NCBI RefSeq assembly: GCF_035621495.1
Contig: NZ_CP141821.1
Coordinates: 1,950,760 to 2,014,759, forward strand
DNA length: 64,000 nt
Direction: 5' to 3'
Source: Thermococcus sp. SY098
GTDB lineage: Archaea; Methanobacteriota_B; Thermococci; Thermococcales; Thermococcaceae
This document shows, one piece after another, positions 16,746-25,337 of the stretch. The first letter of the stretch is position 1, and every line of letters starts with the position of its first letter. The translations under genes and the position numbers were made by a program. A model generated the notes under the pieces. The model did not search any database. It was not told the DNA's origin and saw only the letters and a program-made list of their open reading frames with translations.

Positions 16746-18182
16746 ATGAAAAAGTTGGGTGTTTTGGTAGTAATCCTCCTTTTGGGTGTCTCAATGGCTT
16801 ATGCTCAGGAGGTTCCGTTTTATAAGGAGGAGTTTGTATTCACAATTAAGGTTTTGGACAATGGGAATGCTCAAATAACCCTGAAAACCTCTTGGCTTGA
16901 ACCTAAGGATGAAATACAGAAGCAGATTGAGCAAATTCTAAATCAAACAAATCTAACAAAAGAAGAGGCTATAAAGAAGTATGAGAAAGAGCAGCTTGAC
17001 AGGTATATAGCGAGCCTTGCCAACTATGGCATAAAGACCACTAATCAAAGTCTAAAAATTCTGGGAATCGATGAAGGGAAGAATTTAACGGTTGTGTTTA
17101 CGGCTATTGCTGAAAAGTTTGCCAGATATTACTCATACGATGGCTACTGGGAAATCGTGGTTGATCCAACACGAGGTTACGGCACCGCTCCAATACCTGA
17201 TACGGGTCTTCCATATAAGGTTGAGCTTCACAATATCTTCATAATTGAGCTTCCTCAAGATGCCAAGCTCTTGGAGTATCCAAAACCTATAACAAGAGAA
17301 TACAATCAAAGTAAATTCTATGTAAGGTCAAAAGTTGAGGGGAACAAAATAATTGTAACTTCGGATATTTACCTTGAACCTTATCTGAGACCAGAAGGCT
17401 TTAAAGCACTTTTTGGTGATTACAATACATTCTATGTTAGATACACAACACCAAAACCAGGAGAAGAGGGACAGTACCAGAAAGTTGTTTCTGAGCAGTA
17501 TTTGAGAGCACAAATTTTTTCTAATGGCACAACAAGGCTCTTAATCCGGGATAAGTACATTGAACCTGCGGATCAGATTCAACTTATGAAGATGCAGATA
17601 AAGCTAATGGGCGTTCAAAATGTTACGGATTTAATTCTCCAGAATAATATTAAAGCCTTAGGAGGGCAGGGAATTAAAGTGGAAAACGCAAATGCAAAAA
17701 TAATTGGTTTGAACGAAACGGGTCCACTTATCATTGAAGCTAATTATGTTGTCCAGAACTTCACAAAGAAAGTTAACGGAACCTATGAATATTCTTTTGA
17801 TCCGACTCTCGGATACTCCCTTTACAATATAGGCTACAGAGCCCAGAATGAGATAAATCAAACCCTAAAGTTAGAACTCATACTCCCGACTGATGCCAAA
17901 ATAGTTGAAGTTCCCCAGAATATAACGAGGGAACTCAGGGGCAACAGATTCACTTTAACTACACTGGTTAATGGAAATAAAATCTCAATAACCGCAAATG
18001 TCTTTATCAGATATGGTGCCCACCAGGAAGATGTCCAGAAACTTCTTGCTAATATCAGCAGAGCATACATCAGATTTACACTTCCGGAAGCTTCTCAGGG
18101 ACTTAACTATAAGCAAGTAGGGGCAGCGGTTGGTGCACTTGTGCTCATAGGAGCAGCAGTATTCTTGATTAGGCGGAGATGA
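16746..18182 (+). CDS. Cell-surface protein with two related extracellular domains and C-terminal membrane anchor
   Basis: 478 residues. A signal peptide (about 1-20, ending MAYAQE) leads two homologous halves of roughly 220 residues. Matching pieces are WEIVVDPTRGYG versus YEYSFDPTLGYS, and LPQDAKLLEYPKPITRE versus LPTDAKIVEVPQNITRE. A C-terminal helix and the basic tail RRR anchor it in the membrane. Several N-glycosylation sequons (NQT, NLT, NIT) are present. The function is unknown; an S-layer-associated or ligand-binding surface role is inferred. It stands alone with its own promoter region. Confidence 0.75.
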   Translation: MKKLGVLVVILLLGVSMAYAQEVPFYKEEFVFTIKVLDNGNAQITLKTSWLEPKDEIQKQIEQILNQTNLTKEEAIKKYEKEQLDRYIASLANYGIKTTNQSLKILGIDEGKNLTVVFTAIAEKFARYYSYDGYWEIVVDPTRGYGTAPIPDTGLPYKVELHNIFIIELPQDAKLLEYPKPITREYNQSKFYVRSKVEGNKIIVTSDIYLEPYLRPEGFKALFGDYNTFYVRYTTPKPGEEGQYQKVVSEQYLRAQIFSNGTTRLLIRDKYIEPADQIQLMKMQIKLMGVQNVTDLILQNNIKALGGQGIKVENANAKIIGLNETGPLIIEANYVVQNFTKKVNGTYEYSFDPTLGYSLYNIGYRAQNEINQTLKLELILPTDAKIVEVPQNITRELRGNRFTLTTLVNGNKISITANVFIRYGAHQEDVQKLLANISRAYIRFTLPEASQGLNYKQVGAAVGALVLIGAAVFLIRRR

Positions 18183-18258
18183 CGATCTTTTCTTTTTAAT
18201 GTTTTATTAACGCTACCATTATATATCTCTGTTACAAATTTCTTTTCAGGTGATAGAA

Positions 18259-18903
18259 ATGACGAAGAAGCTTTACTATGAGGATGCATATCTAAAAGAA
18301 GCAAAAGCAAAAGTTGTTGAAATAAAAGATAATGCATTGCTTTTGGATCAGACCATTTTCTATCCAACAGGTGGAGGACAGCCGCATGACAGGGGAACAA
18401 TAAATGGTGTTCATGTTTTGGATGTTTACAAAGACGAGGAAGGTAATGTCTGGCATGTTGTAGAAGAGCCAGAGAAATTCAGGATAGGAGATGAGGTTGA
18501 GCTTAAGATAGACTGGGATTATCGCTACAAGCTCATGCGTATCCACACCGCGATGCATCTCTTAGATCATGTGTTGAATGAAATTCTCGGTAAAGACAAA
18601 TGGCAACTTTATGGCAGTGGAATGAGTGTGGAAAAGGGAAGATACGATATTCTCTACCCAGAAAACGTTAACAAGTACAAGGAGCAGATTATTGAGCTTT
18701 TCAATAAGTATGTGGACGAAGGTGGGGAAGTCAAAATCTGGTGGGAGGGAGAGAAAAGGCTCACACAAATCAGGGACTTTGAAGTCCTCCCATGCGGTGG
18801 AACCCATGTAAAGGATATTAAGGAGATTGGGCATATCAAAAAGCTGAAGCGCTCAAGCATAGGGAAAGGCAAGCAGAGGCTGGAGATATGGCTTGAAGAT
18901 TAA
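18259..18903 (+). CDS. alaX: Alanyl-tRNA editing hydrolase AlaX-M
   Basis: 214 residues. The zinc-binding editing motifs are present: HTAMH with H96 and H100, and CGGTH with C179 and H183. An N-terminal beta-barrel with YPTGGGQP matches the AlaX-M class. It hydrolyses serine (and glycine) mischarged on tRNA-Ala. ATG 18259 follows AGGTGATAGAA; the in-frame GTG 18250 is part of that site. Its 3' end overlaps the convergent DUF167 gene by 4 nt. Confidence 0.92.
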   Translation: MTKKLYYEDAYLKEAKAKVVEIKDNALLLDQTIFYPTGGGQPHDRGTINGVHVLDVYKDEEGNVWHVVEEPEKFRIGDEVELKIDWDYRYKLMRIHTAMHLLDHVLNEILGKDKWQLYGSGMSVEKGRYDILYPENVNKYKEQIIELFNKYVDEGGEVKIWWEGEKRLTQIRDFEVLPCGGTHVKDIKEIGHIKKLKRSSIGKGKQRLEIWLED

Positions 18904-19178
18904 ATCCCCAATTTTTCCCTTACTTCCTCTATTGTTGCTCCTTTAATCAGCAAATCCTTTTCCCTTGAGGTCTCTCCTCTGAGTATAACAACCTCTTTTC
19001 CAAGGAGCTTTGAAAGGAACTTTATTAATTCTTTGTTAGCTTTTCCACCAACTGGGGGAGCGCTAATTTTTATTTTAATCCTCCCCTTCCACTTGTCAAC
19101 TCCATCAATGCTGTCCCTTTTTGCATTTGGCTGGACATGAACGAGGAGAATAACACCCTCTTTTGTCTGCTTTATCAT
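18900..19178 (-). CDS. DUF167 (YggU-like) protein
   Basis: 92 residues with the family core VQPNAKRDSI, IKISAPPVGGKANKELIKFL and GETSREKDL. The family is widely conserved, with unknown function. It follows the DUF402 gene with an ATGA overlap, so the two are co-transcribed. Confidence 0.85.
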   Translation of the reverse strand: MIKQTKEGVILLVHVQPNAKRDSIDGVDKWKGRIKIKISAPPVGGKANKELIKFLSKLLGKEVVILRGETSREKDLLIKGATIEEVREKLGI

Positions 19179-19687
19179 TCTCCCCCCTCCAAGTCATATT
19201 TCCATACAATTTTTGGAGGAAACCTCTTTTCTTTTACAGCCATAATTATTTCATCTGCAACTTTGTAGGCGAAATCAAAGGTTTCTTTGTCGATCAGACC
19301 ATAATTGAGAGCCATTTCAAGCTCATCCTCATCTAACAAGAAAGCTTCGCCGTTTGGGAAAATAAAGATGTCCAAAAATAGGTCAAGCATCTCCAAAGTA
19401 TTGTTGTAGCGTTTTGTATATGCCAGAACATCTACGTAGAACCCCTTAAAATTCCCTTGCTTATCGTAAACTTTCAAAACATCGTAATTTTTACTGATAA
19501 AGGCGAAGTAAATCATTGTGTAGTCATTTTCAATGACCTTAACTCCATTTACATAAAGAGGTGCGAGCATTCCATGGAATTTGGACTTGGCAACGATGAT
19601 GTCTCCTAAGTCTGCTATGAGTTCATCGTATCTTTTAAGAACTCTGTTCGGAATGCGCTTATAGATGAGGTGAACTTTTTTGTTCAT
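19175..19687 (-). CDS. DUF402-domain protein
   Basis: 170 residues. The central part fits DUF402: Y-D-K-Q-G-N-F-K-G-F-Y-V-D, then LDLFLDIFIFPNG and LLDEDELEMAL. DUF402 occurs as a phosphatase-like or FAU-1-associated RNA-binding domain; here it stands without the N-terminal S1-type domain of FAU-1. A TATA-like GTTTTTAAACC is centred 28 nt before the ATG and no ribosome binding site is seen, so the message is probably leaderless. Confidence 0.75.
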   Translation of the reverse strand: MNKKVHLIYKRIPNRVLKRYDELIADLGDIIVAKSKFHGMLAPLYVNGVKVIENDYTMIYFAFISKNYDVLKVYDKQGNFKGFYVDVLAYTKRYNNTLEMLDLFLDIFIFPNGEAFLLDEDELEMALNYGLIDKETFDFAYKVADEIIMAVKEKRFPPKIVWKYDLEGGE

Positions 19688-19781
19688 GATAGTTTTATTA
19701 GCAATTTCAGGTTTAAAAACCTCGCCATATTCAAAACTGTTGATATCCTTGGAGCTTAAACAAAATTATGTGTGAGTTAAG

Positions 19782-19883
19782 ATGGATGCAAGATTTGTTT
19801 ACCTCTCTGGCTTCCTAAGTGGTGTTGTTCTTTTCACTGCGGCAGGAATAATTTGGAAAAAAGTCAAGAGGAGCCAAAGATAA
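19782..19883 (+). CDS. Putative 33-residue single-span membrane peptide
   Basis: A short ORF starting MDARFVYL and ending KKVKRSQR, with one central hydrophobic stretch of about 20 residues and a basic C terminus. That is the pattern of a real small membrane protein. A TATA-like GCTTAAAC is centred 25 nt before the ATG, suggesting a leaderless transcript. The last 20 nt overlap the convergent 3' end of the GlyRS gene. The function is unknown, and the ORF could still be chance. Confidence 0.4.
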   Translation: MDARFVYLSGFLSGVVLFTAAGIIWKKVKRSQR

Positions 19884-21576
19884 GCTCCTTCAGCTTCTCT
19901 GGTAATTCATCAATCTTAACCCTAATTTGCTCCCTCGTATCTCTGTCTCTGATTGTTACGGTGTTGTCTTCCGGTGTTTGGTTGTCAATGGTCACACAGT
20001 ATGGAGTTCCAATCTCGTCGTATCTTGCGTATCTCCTCCCTATTGTGTCCTTTTCATCGTAAACTGCTATGAATCCCGCTTTCTGGAGCGTCCTAAAGAC
20101 ATTGTAGGCTATTGTTGTTAGTGGCTCCTTTGCAACTAACGGTAGAACGGCAACCTCTATTGGCGCCATATCCTTCTTTATCTTGAGGTAAATTCTTCCA
20201 TCCTCATCAATTGTTAGTGAGTTCTCAAGGAGTAGATAGAAAGGTCTATCAATACCGAAACTCGGCTCTAAGACGTGAGGAACAATCTTTTCACCGGTTA
20301 TCTTTTCTTCAACCTCTTTGATTATGAAATCCTCTTTTTCAAGCTCGTAACCCTCAATGCTGACTTTACCTTCCTCTTCAAGTTCTTCAACAAGCTTTCT
20401 AAGCTCTTCCTCGCTCATCTCTTTGAGCTTCTCGTTTATTCTTTTTGCATCTTTCTTAAGCTTTGGACCAACTCTCTTCATATTTAGACTAACTTTGAGC
20501 CTTTTCACGGTCTTGGGCTTATCGTAGTGAATCATAACCGTCAAATCGGCACCGCTCATCTTCATGTGTCTGCTCAAGTCGTAATCCCCTCTGTACGCGA
20601 TACCAACACACTCAATCCATCCAAATCTTTCGCTGTAAATCTCAACATCCCATGTATCCTTTGAGTAGTGTGCCCTTTCTTCTGGAAGCTGTTGCCTGAA
20701 TCTTATCGCCTTTTCTGGAATTCCTATGTCAAGGAGAATTCTCTTCACCATAGCCATGTAGTAGGCAAAGAACGTGTTCATGACATATCCTTTTTTAACA
20801 GCTTCCTCAAGAGTTACCTCAATCATCCCCAAGTTCTTGAGCTGGTGTTCGATGGGGTAAAGCCTAACAACTTCGTCTTTGACCTCATCGAAGTGCGGAT
20901 GCTCGGTCTCTTTTGGATTGAAAAATATCTCCACTTCAGCCTGAGTGAACTCTCTAAGCCTGATCATCCCCTGTCTTGGTGAAATTTCATTTCTATAAGC
21001 CTTTCCAATCTGGAACACACCGAATGGGAGCTTGTTTCTCGCAAAGGCATTAAGCCTCTTGAAGTTCACAAAAATACCCTGGGCTGTTTCTGGTCTTAGA
21101 TACCCTTTCTTGTCCTTGTAAGGACCGATGTACGTTTCGAACATCAGATTGAAGTACCAAACATCGCCCAGCTCTCCACCACACTGAGGACACTTTATGC
21201 CGTTTTCCTTTATTATTTTCGTGAGCTCTTCGGCACTCAAGCCTTCAACATCAATGTCCAAGCTCTCCTCGATGAGATGGTCTGCCCTGTATCTTGCGTG
21301 GCACTTGGTACACTCAACTAAAGGATCAACAAACTTCTCAACATGACCTGAAGCTATGAAGACTTCCTCAGGAGTTATGTCCGGAGTTTCAAGCTCAAAA
21401 AACCCCTCTCTCTGAAAGGCTTCTCTGATTTTACGCTCAATCTTTCTCTTTATTGTCGCTCCAAGAGGACCGTAATCGTAGAAACCTCTCGCCCCACCAT
21501 AAATCTCGAAGCTTCCCCATGCAAAGCCTCTTCTCCTCATCAAATCCGAAAGGATTTCATACTTGTCTATCTTCAT
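19864..21576 (-). CDS. glyS: Glycyl-tRNA synthetase (archaeal/eukaryotic class II dimer type)
   Basis: 570 residues. Recognised are the N-terminal LMRRRGFAWGSFEIYGG, two CxxC zinc-type pairs (CTKCHARY and CPQCGGE), class II motif 2 (RNEISPRQGMIRLREFTQAE) and the C-terminal anticodon-binding domain. It charges tRNA-Gly. It stands alone on the minus strand and begins behind GGTGGTTAGGGG. Confidence 0.95.
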   Translation of the reverse strand: MKIDKYEILSDLMRRRGFAWGSFEIYGGARGFYDYGPLGATIKRKIERKIREAFQREGFFELETPDITPEEVFIASGHVEKFVDPLVECTKCHARYRADHLIEESLDIDVEGLSAEELTKIIKENGIKCPQCGGELGDVWYFNLMFETYIGPYKDKKGYLRPETAQGIFVNFKRLNAFARNKLPFGVFQIGKAYRNEISPRQGMIRLREFTQAEVEIFFNPKETEHPHFDEVKDEVVRLYPIEHQLKNLGMIEVTLEEAVKKGYVMNTFFAYYMAMVKRILLDIGIPEKAIRFRQQLPEERAHYSKDTWDVEIYSERFGWIECVGIAYRGDYDLSRHMKMSGADLTVMIHYDKPKTVKRLKVSLNMKRVGPKLKKDAKRINEKLKEMSEEELRKLVEELEEEGKVSIEGYELEKEDFIIKEVEEKITGEKIVPHVLEPSFGIDRPFYLLLENSLTIDEDGRIYLKIKKDMAPIEVAVLPLVAKEPLTTIAYNVFRTLQKAGFIAVYDEKDTIGRRYARYDEIGTPYCVTIDNQTPEDNTVTIRDRDTREQIRVKIDELPEKLKELIFGSS

Positions 21577-21693
21577 CCCCTAACCACCTTAAGGTTTTGA
21601 CACTTCAAAATCCTAAAAACTTTGTGGAGTATCTTTTGACATTCTACCAAAGTTGGTGTTCAACAAGTTATCCCAGGGCTGTTATACGAAAGA

Positions 21694-21702
21694 GTTATAA
21701 AC
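21694..21702 (+). promoter_or_regulatory. TATA box of the LSm-L37e operon
   Basis: GTTATAAAC lies 60 nt upstream of the LSm start, which would place the transcript start near 21722 and leave a leader of about 35 nt with AGGAGGGAA. Confidence 0.5.
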
Positions 21703-21758
21703 CAATTTTCCCGTTATGAATGTGAGCTTCAGCTTTGATTATTTAGGAGGGAAGAGAA

Positions 21759-21989
21759 ATGGCGGAAAGACCACTTGATGTTATACACAGGTCTCTGGAC
21801 AAAGATGTGCTGGTTATACTTAAGAAGGGATTTGAGTTTAGAGGCAAGCTTATCGGTTATGACATTCACCTGAATGTTGTCCTTGCAGATGCTCAGCTTA
21901 TTGAGGGCGGCGAGGTAACAAAGAAGTATGGTAAGATAGTGATTAGAGGAGACAATGTGTTGGCTATTTCACCAGTAGAAACTGAGTGA
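21759..21989 (+). CDS. LSm (Sm-like) RNA-binding protein
   Basis: 76 residues covering one Sm fold. The Sm1 part is VLVILKKGFEFRGKLIGYDIHLN; the Sm2 part is GKIVIRGDNVLAISP. Archaeal LSm proteins form heptameric rings that bind oligo-U RNA. It is followed 11 nt later by L37e, the usual Thermococcales arrangement. The ribosome binding site is AGGAGGGAA. Confidence 0.95.
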   Translation: MAERPLDVIHRSLDKDVLVILKKGFEFRGKLIGYDIHLNVVLADAQLIEGGEVTKKYGKIVIRGDNVLAISPVETE

Positions 21990-22000
21990 GGTGATTCTCG

Positions 22001-22189
22001 GTGGGAAGCGGAACAGCACCCCATGGAAAGAGGAACCGCACACCAACTCATATAAAGTGCAGAAGATGTGGAAGAAAAGCCTACAACGTTAGAAAGAGAT
22101 ACTGTGCCGCTTGTGGATTTGGAAGAAGCAGAAGATTAAGGAAGTACAGCTGGTCAAAGAAGTGGAAAAAAGCTAAGAACGTCCATTGA
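22001..22189 (+). CDS. rpl37e: 50S ribosomal protein L37e
   Basis: 62 residues with the zinc-ribbon [10 protein letters not shown] and CAACGFG and a highly basic C terminus. The start is GTG, placed by GAGGTG just upstream, which itself overlaps the LSm stop. It is part of the large subunit near the 23S rRNA core. Confidence 0.95.
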   Translation: MGSGTAPHGKRNRTPTHIKCRRCGRKAYNVRKRYCAACGFGRSRRLRKYSWSKKWKKAKNVH

Positions 22190-22211
22190 TCTCTTTTTAT
22201 TTTGCTTTTCT
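22190..22211 (+). terminator. T-rich terminator after L37e
   Basis: CTCTTTTTATTTTGCTTTTC follows the stop directly and fits U-rich archaeal termination. Confidence 0.45.
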
Positions 22212-22262
22212 GTATTGGTGGTTTGGGATAATTCTATAAACTTTTGTTTTAAATTCTAAATT

Positions 22263-23267
22263 ATGAGCGCAAAAAATGACATTTTGGAATATTTAAAATC
22301 AAAAGGGCACGATGGAGCTCTTCAGAGTGAGCTGTACAATTTGGGTTACTCTCGTTCGACAATTGCTGAGGCGCTTGAGGCTCTTGAAAAGGAGAAGCGT
22401 ATCGTGAAAAAGAATATCGGAAAAAAAGCATACAGAATATGGGCTATTGATGAGGCACCTTTTCCCATTAAAAATACTCTTAGACTTGGAATTTTAAGGG
22501 CTGTTGAGTACCCACATGCTCTTTTAACGGCTTATGATTTGAGAGAAAAGTACAATGTTAGGGTTTTGGTTTACAATTCTGCCCTTGAGCTTACGAATGC
22601 CCTTGCAATAGGAAAGGTCGATTTGGCGTGTTCGCCGTTAATCACTCAACTCCTCTATTCATTATTAATGAAAAGCATTAAAATTGTCTCTGGTTGTGGA
22701 TTTGCTGGCAGTGGACTTGTTGTGAGAGGAGAGCTCGAAGAAGGAAAAACCATTGCTTCCTCTGAGCTTTCTACAATGGAAACCATGTTAAAATTGTTCC
22801 TTGAAAAAGGAGGATTGAAGAATATAAAGGTGACATATTTTAAAAATCCAGAGAATGCCGTGAGGTCTTTTCTTAGTGGGGAAATAGACGGAATAAGCAT
22901 CTGGGAGCCTTATCTAACTCTGCTTAAAAAGAAGGGCTTTGATGTCTATCACTACTCTAATTATTTTGGAAAATACCCCTGCTGTGCCTTGGGGGTTAAT
23001 TTGAGCTTTTTGGACGTTAATGAGGATATTTTTAAAGAATTCTTTGAAAGATTTAAGTACAACACTGAAAACTTGGAGAAACGAAAAGAGGAAGCTATAC
23101 GTCTAATGGTAGAGGTTATGGACTTTGATGAAAAACTTGTGAGGGAAAGCTTTGGGGGATTTGTCTATGATTACAGACTCACAAAAAAGCAAGTTGAAGA
23201 AATGCTAAATCGATTTGGTCTCAAAGTGTTCAATCTTGAAAAGCTCTTCTTATCGCAAGATTTTTAA
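22263..23267 (+). CDS. Winged-helix regulator fused to a substrate-binding-protein-like domain
   Basis: 334 residues. The first 60 form a winged-helix (ILEYLKSKGHDGALQSELYNLGYSRSTIAEALEALE). From about 70 to 300 there is an NMT1/SsuA-like periplasmic-binding fold, for example IGKVDLACSPLITQL and GEIDGISIWEPYL. No signal peptide or membrane helix is present, so it is a cytoplasmic one-component sensor. The ligand may be a thiamine precursor, sulphonate, nitrate-like compound or amino acid; the sequence does not tell. A TATA box (22231-22242) lies 27 nt before the ATG, so the message is probably leaderless. The neighbouring MATE gene might be a target. Confidence 0.75.
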   Translation: MSAKNDILEYLKSKGHDGALQSELYNLGYSRSTIAEALEALEKEKRIVKKNIGKKAYRIWAIDEAPFPIKNTLRLGILRAVEYPHALLTAYDLREKYNVRVLVYNSALELTNALAIGKVDLACSPLITQLLYSLLMKSIKIVSGCGFAGSGLVVRGELEEGKTIASSELSTMETMLKLFLEKGGLKNIKVTYFKNPENAVRSFLSGEIDGISIWEPYLTLLKKKGFDVYHYSNYFGKYPCCALGVNLSFLDVNEDIFKEFFERFKYNTENLEKRKEEAIRLMVEVMDFDEKLVRESFGGFVYDYRLTKKQVEEMLNRFGLKVFNLEKLFLSQDF

Positions 23268-23313
23268 CTTCCATTTCTCTTTTATCGCTTAGACATTCAT
23301 CTAAGTGATTACC

Positions 23314-24678
23314 ATGGATGGCGAATTAAGGAAGAGGTTATGGGAGCTTGCATGGCCGGCGATATTAGCAAACATATCTCAAACCCTTGTTAACTTAGTT
23401 GACATGATAATGGTCGGACAGCTGGGTGCTCTTGCAATCGCAAGCGTTGGTTTGGGAGCACAGCTTTCGTGGTTCATGATGCCCATAATGTTTGCAATCT
23501 CAACAGGTGTTTTGGCTTTAGTTGCCCGTTTTGTGGGTGCTAAAGAATACGATATGGCTAATTTGACATTGGAACAGGGAATTTACCTTGCTTTTCTGGT
23601 GGGAATACCAGTCATGGTATTTGGATTTTTGTTTGGAGATGATGCACTGAGGATAATGGGAGCCAGTGAAGATGTAATAAAACTTGGCTATGATTACATA
23701 AGGATGTATTTCCTATTCTATCCCATCAATTTCATGGGTTTTGCTGCATTTTCAGCTTTGAGAGGAGCGGGTGATACAAAAACACCAATGAAGCTGAGCA
23801 TCTTAATGAATGTTCTCAATGTTGTTTTGAATTATCTCTTAATTTTCGGAAAGTTTGGCTTTCCAAGGTTGGAAGTTAAGGGGGCTGCATTAGCCTCCGG
23901 ACTTTCAATTGCAACGGCTTTTGTTGTCGGAATGTTCCTCTTCTTAAGCAACAGGCTTGTTTTGAAGCTTAAGCTCAGCTTTAGATTTGATATTTCACTG
24001 ATTAAAAGAATACTAAGAATTGGAATTCCAGCAACAATTGAAAGGATTATCTTCAGCGTTTACAACTTCATCTATATAAGCATCGTTACGAGATTTGGAA
24101 CGGTAGCTTTGGCTGCTCATCAAGTTGGCTTGAGGGTAGAGAGCATAGCTTATATGCCAGCTTTTGGCTTTAATGTTGCCACATCAGCTTTGGTTGGACA
24201 GAGCTTGGGTGAGGGGAATCCAGAAAAAGCTGAGAAAGTTGTGTATGAGTCATTGAAAATGGTAACGGCTTTCATGAGCGTCATGGCTGTAATTTTAATT
24301 GCTTTTCCAAAATATCTCGTTATGCCATTTATAACAAAAAGTGATCCCAATTATTGGCAAGTTATCCGCTTGGCTGCAATCTATCTCATGATTGTGGGTA
24401 TAAGCGAAATCCCATTGGGCTGGCTCTTTGTTCTCAGTGGAGCTTTGAGAGGTGCAGGGGATACGAAGAGTCCAATGTATATAACGGCTGTTAGCAAATT
24501 ACTCTTTAGGATTCTTCCGGCTTATCTTCTGGGATTTGGCTTTGCAATTGGTTCATTCCGCTTTGAAGGGCTTGGGGTTATTGCTGCTTGGATTGCAATG
24601 AGCCTTGAGACATTCACAACCGCTGGCTTTTTCTGGTGGGTGTTTAAAAAGGGGAAGTGGAAGTACATAAAAGTATGA
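23314..24678 (+). CDS. MATE-family multidrug/Na+ or H+ efflux transporter
   Basis: 454 residues in two six-helix halves. Each half has the MATE hallmark: LVDMIMVGQLG early, and the paired ALRGAGDTKTPM and ALRGAGDTKSPM. This internal symmetry is diagnostic. It would export cationic compounds in exchange for ions. ATG 23314 follows AAGTGATTACC; an in-frame GTG at 23305 is part of the site. Confidence 0.92.
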   Translation: MDGELRKRLWELAWPAILANISQTLVNLVDMIMVGQLGALAIASVGLGAQLSWFMMPIMFAISTGVLALVARFVGAKEYDMANLTLEQGIYLAFLVGIPVMVFGFLFGDDALRIMGASEDVIKLGYDYIRMYFLFYPINFMGFAAFSALRGAGDTKTPMKLSILMNVLNVVLNYLLIFGKFGFPRLEVKGAALASGLSIATAFVVGMFLFLSNRLVLKLKLSFRFDISLIKRILRIGIPATIERIIFSVYNFIYISIVTRFGTVALAAHQVGLRVESIAYMPAFGFNVATSALVGQSLGEGNPEKAEKVVYESLKMVTAFMSVMAVILIAFPKYLVMPFITKSDPNYWQVIRLAAIYLMIVGISEIPLGWLFVLSGALRGAGDTKSPMYITAVSKLLFRILPAYLLGFGFAIGSFRFEGLGVIAAWIAMSLETFTTAGFFWWVFKKGKWKYIKV

Positions 24679-24684
24679 CACAAT

Positions 24685-24693
24685 GTTTATAAG
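24685..24693 (+). promoter_or_regulatory. TATA box of the first VapBC module, flanked by GTATGAC direct repeats
   Basis: GTTTATAAG lies 40 nt before the antitoxin ATG. Direct repeats GTATGAC at 24673-24679 and 24697-24703, 24 nt apart, bracket it and are candidates for antitoxin binding. Confidence 0.4.
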
Positions 24694-24724
24694 TATGTAT
24701 GACGAGTATATAAACGGTGATGTT

Positions 24725-24949
24725 ATGGCTGTTGTCAGCATCCGTATTCCTGATGAGCTTAAAGCGAAAATGAAGGAAGTTAATATAAACTGGAGCGAAG
24801 AGATACGGAGGTTTATTGAGATGAAAATACGGGAGCAGGAAAAAAGAAAGTTGCTTGATGAGATTGATGCTTTTCTCGAAAAGGAAGTTCCTCTCATGAA
24901 AAAGGGACAAGCAGTGAAGCTTGTGAGGGATGCTCGTGATAGTAATTGA
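24725..24949 (+). CDS. VapB-family antitoxin
   Basis: 74 residues. It begins with a ribbon-helix-helix-type strand (VVSIRIPDELKAKMKEV) followed by a long charged helix. It overlaps the PIN-domain toxin gene by 20 nt, the usual antitoxin-first order. ATG 24725 lies behind GGTGATGTT; the longer reading from 24683 would run through the promoter. It should neutralise the toxin and repress the operon. Confidence 0.82.
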   Translation: MAVVSIRIPDELKAKMKEVNINWSEEIRRFIEMKIREQEKRKLLDEIDAFLEKEVPLMKKGQAVKLVRDARDSN

Positions 24950-25337
24950 CACTTCGTCTCTAATCAAATATCTCCTCCGCGAAGAGGGCTGGCGTGACGT
25001 TTCGAAGTTTCTTCGTCAGAATCAGTTGGTTTCTTTAGAAATGGCATTGATTGAAGGGGCAAATGCAATTTGGAAGCGTTGTGTTCTTTACCAAGATATT
25101 CCTCTCAAAACGGCAGAGAAATTGCTTGGCTATCTTCACTCAACTAAAGGCATAATCATCTATGAGGATCCAATTGAATACTTGCCTAAGGCGGAAGAAA
25201 TTGCTCTTGAGAATAATGTTACCGTTTACGATTCTCTTTACATCGCTCAGGCTCTCAAATATGGAAAGTTAGCAACCAGCGATGAAAAACAGGGAAAAGT
25301 TGCAGAAAAGCTTGATATTGTGGTGTTCTACCTTTAG
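24930..25337 (+). CDS. VapC-family PIN-domain ribonuclease toxin
   Basis: 135 residues. The acidic residues of a PIN domain can be seen: VIDTSSL near the N terminus, E in MALIEGAN, and D in VYDSLYIAQAL and TSDEK. VapC toxins cleave tRNA or rRNA. The start lies inside the antitoxin gene. The last 4 nt overlap the convergent ferritin-VIT1 gene. Confidence 0.82.
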   Translation: MLVIVIDTSSLIKYLLREEGWRDVSKFLRQNQLVSLEMALIEGANAIWKRCVLYQDIPLKTAEKLLGYLHSTKGIIIYEDPIEYLPKAEEIALENNVTVYDSLYIAQALKYGKLATSDEKQGKVAEKLDIVVFYL

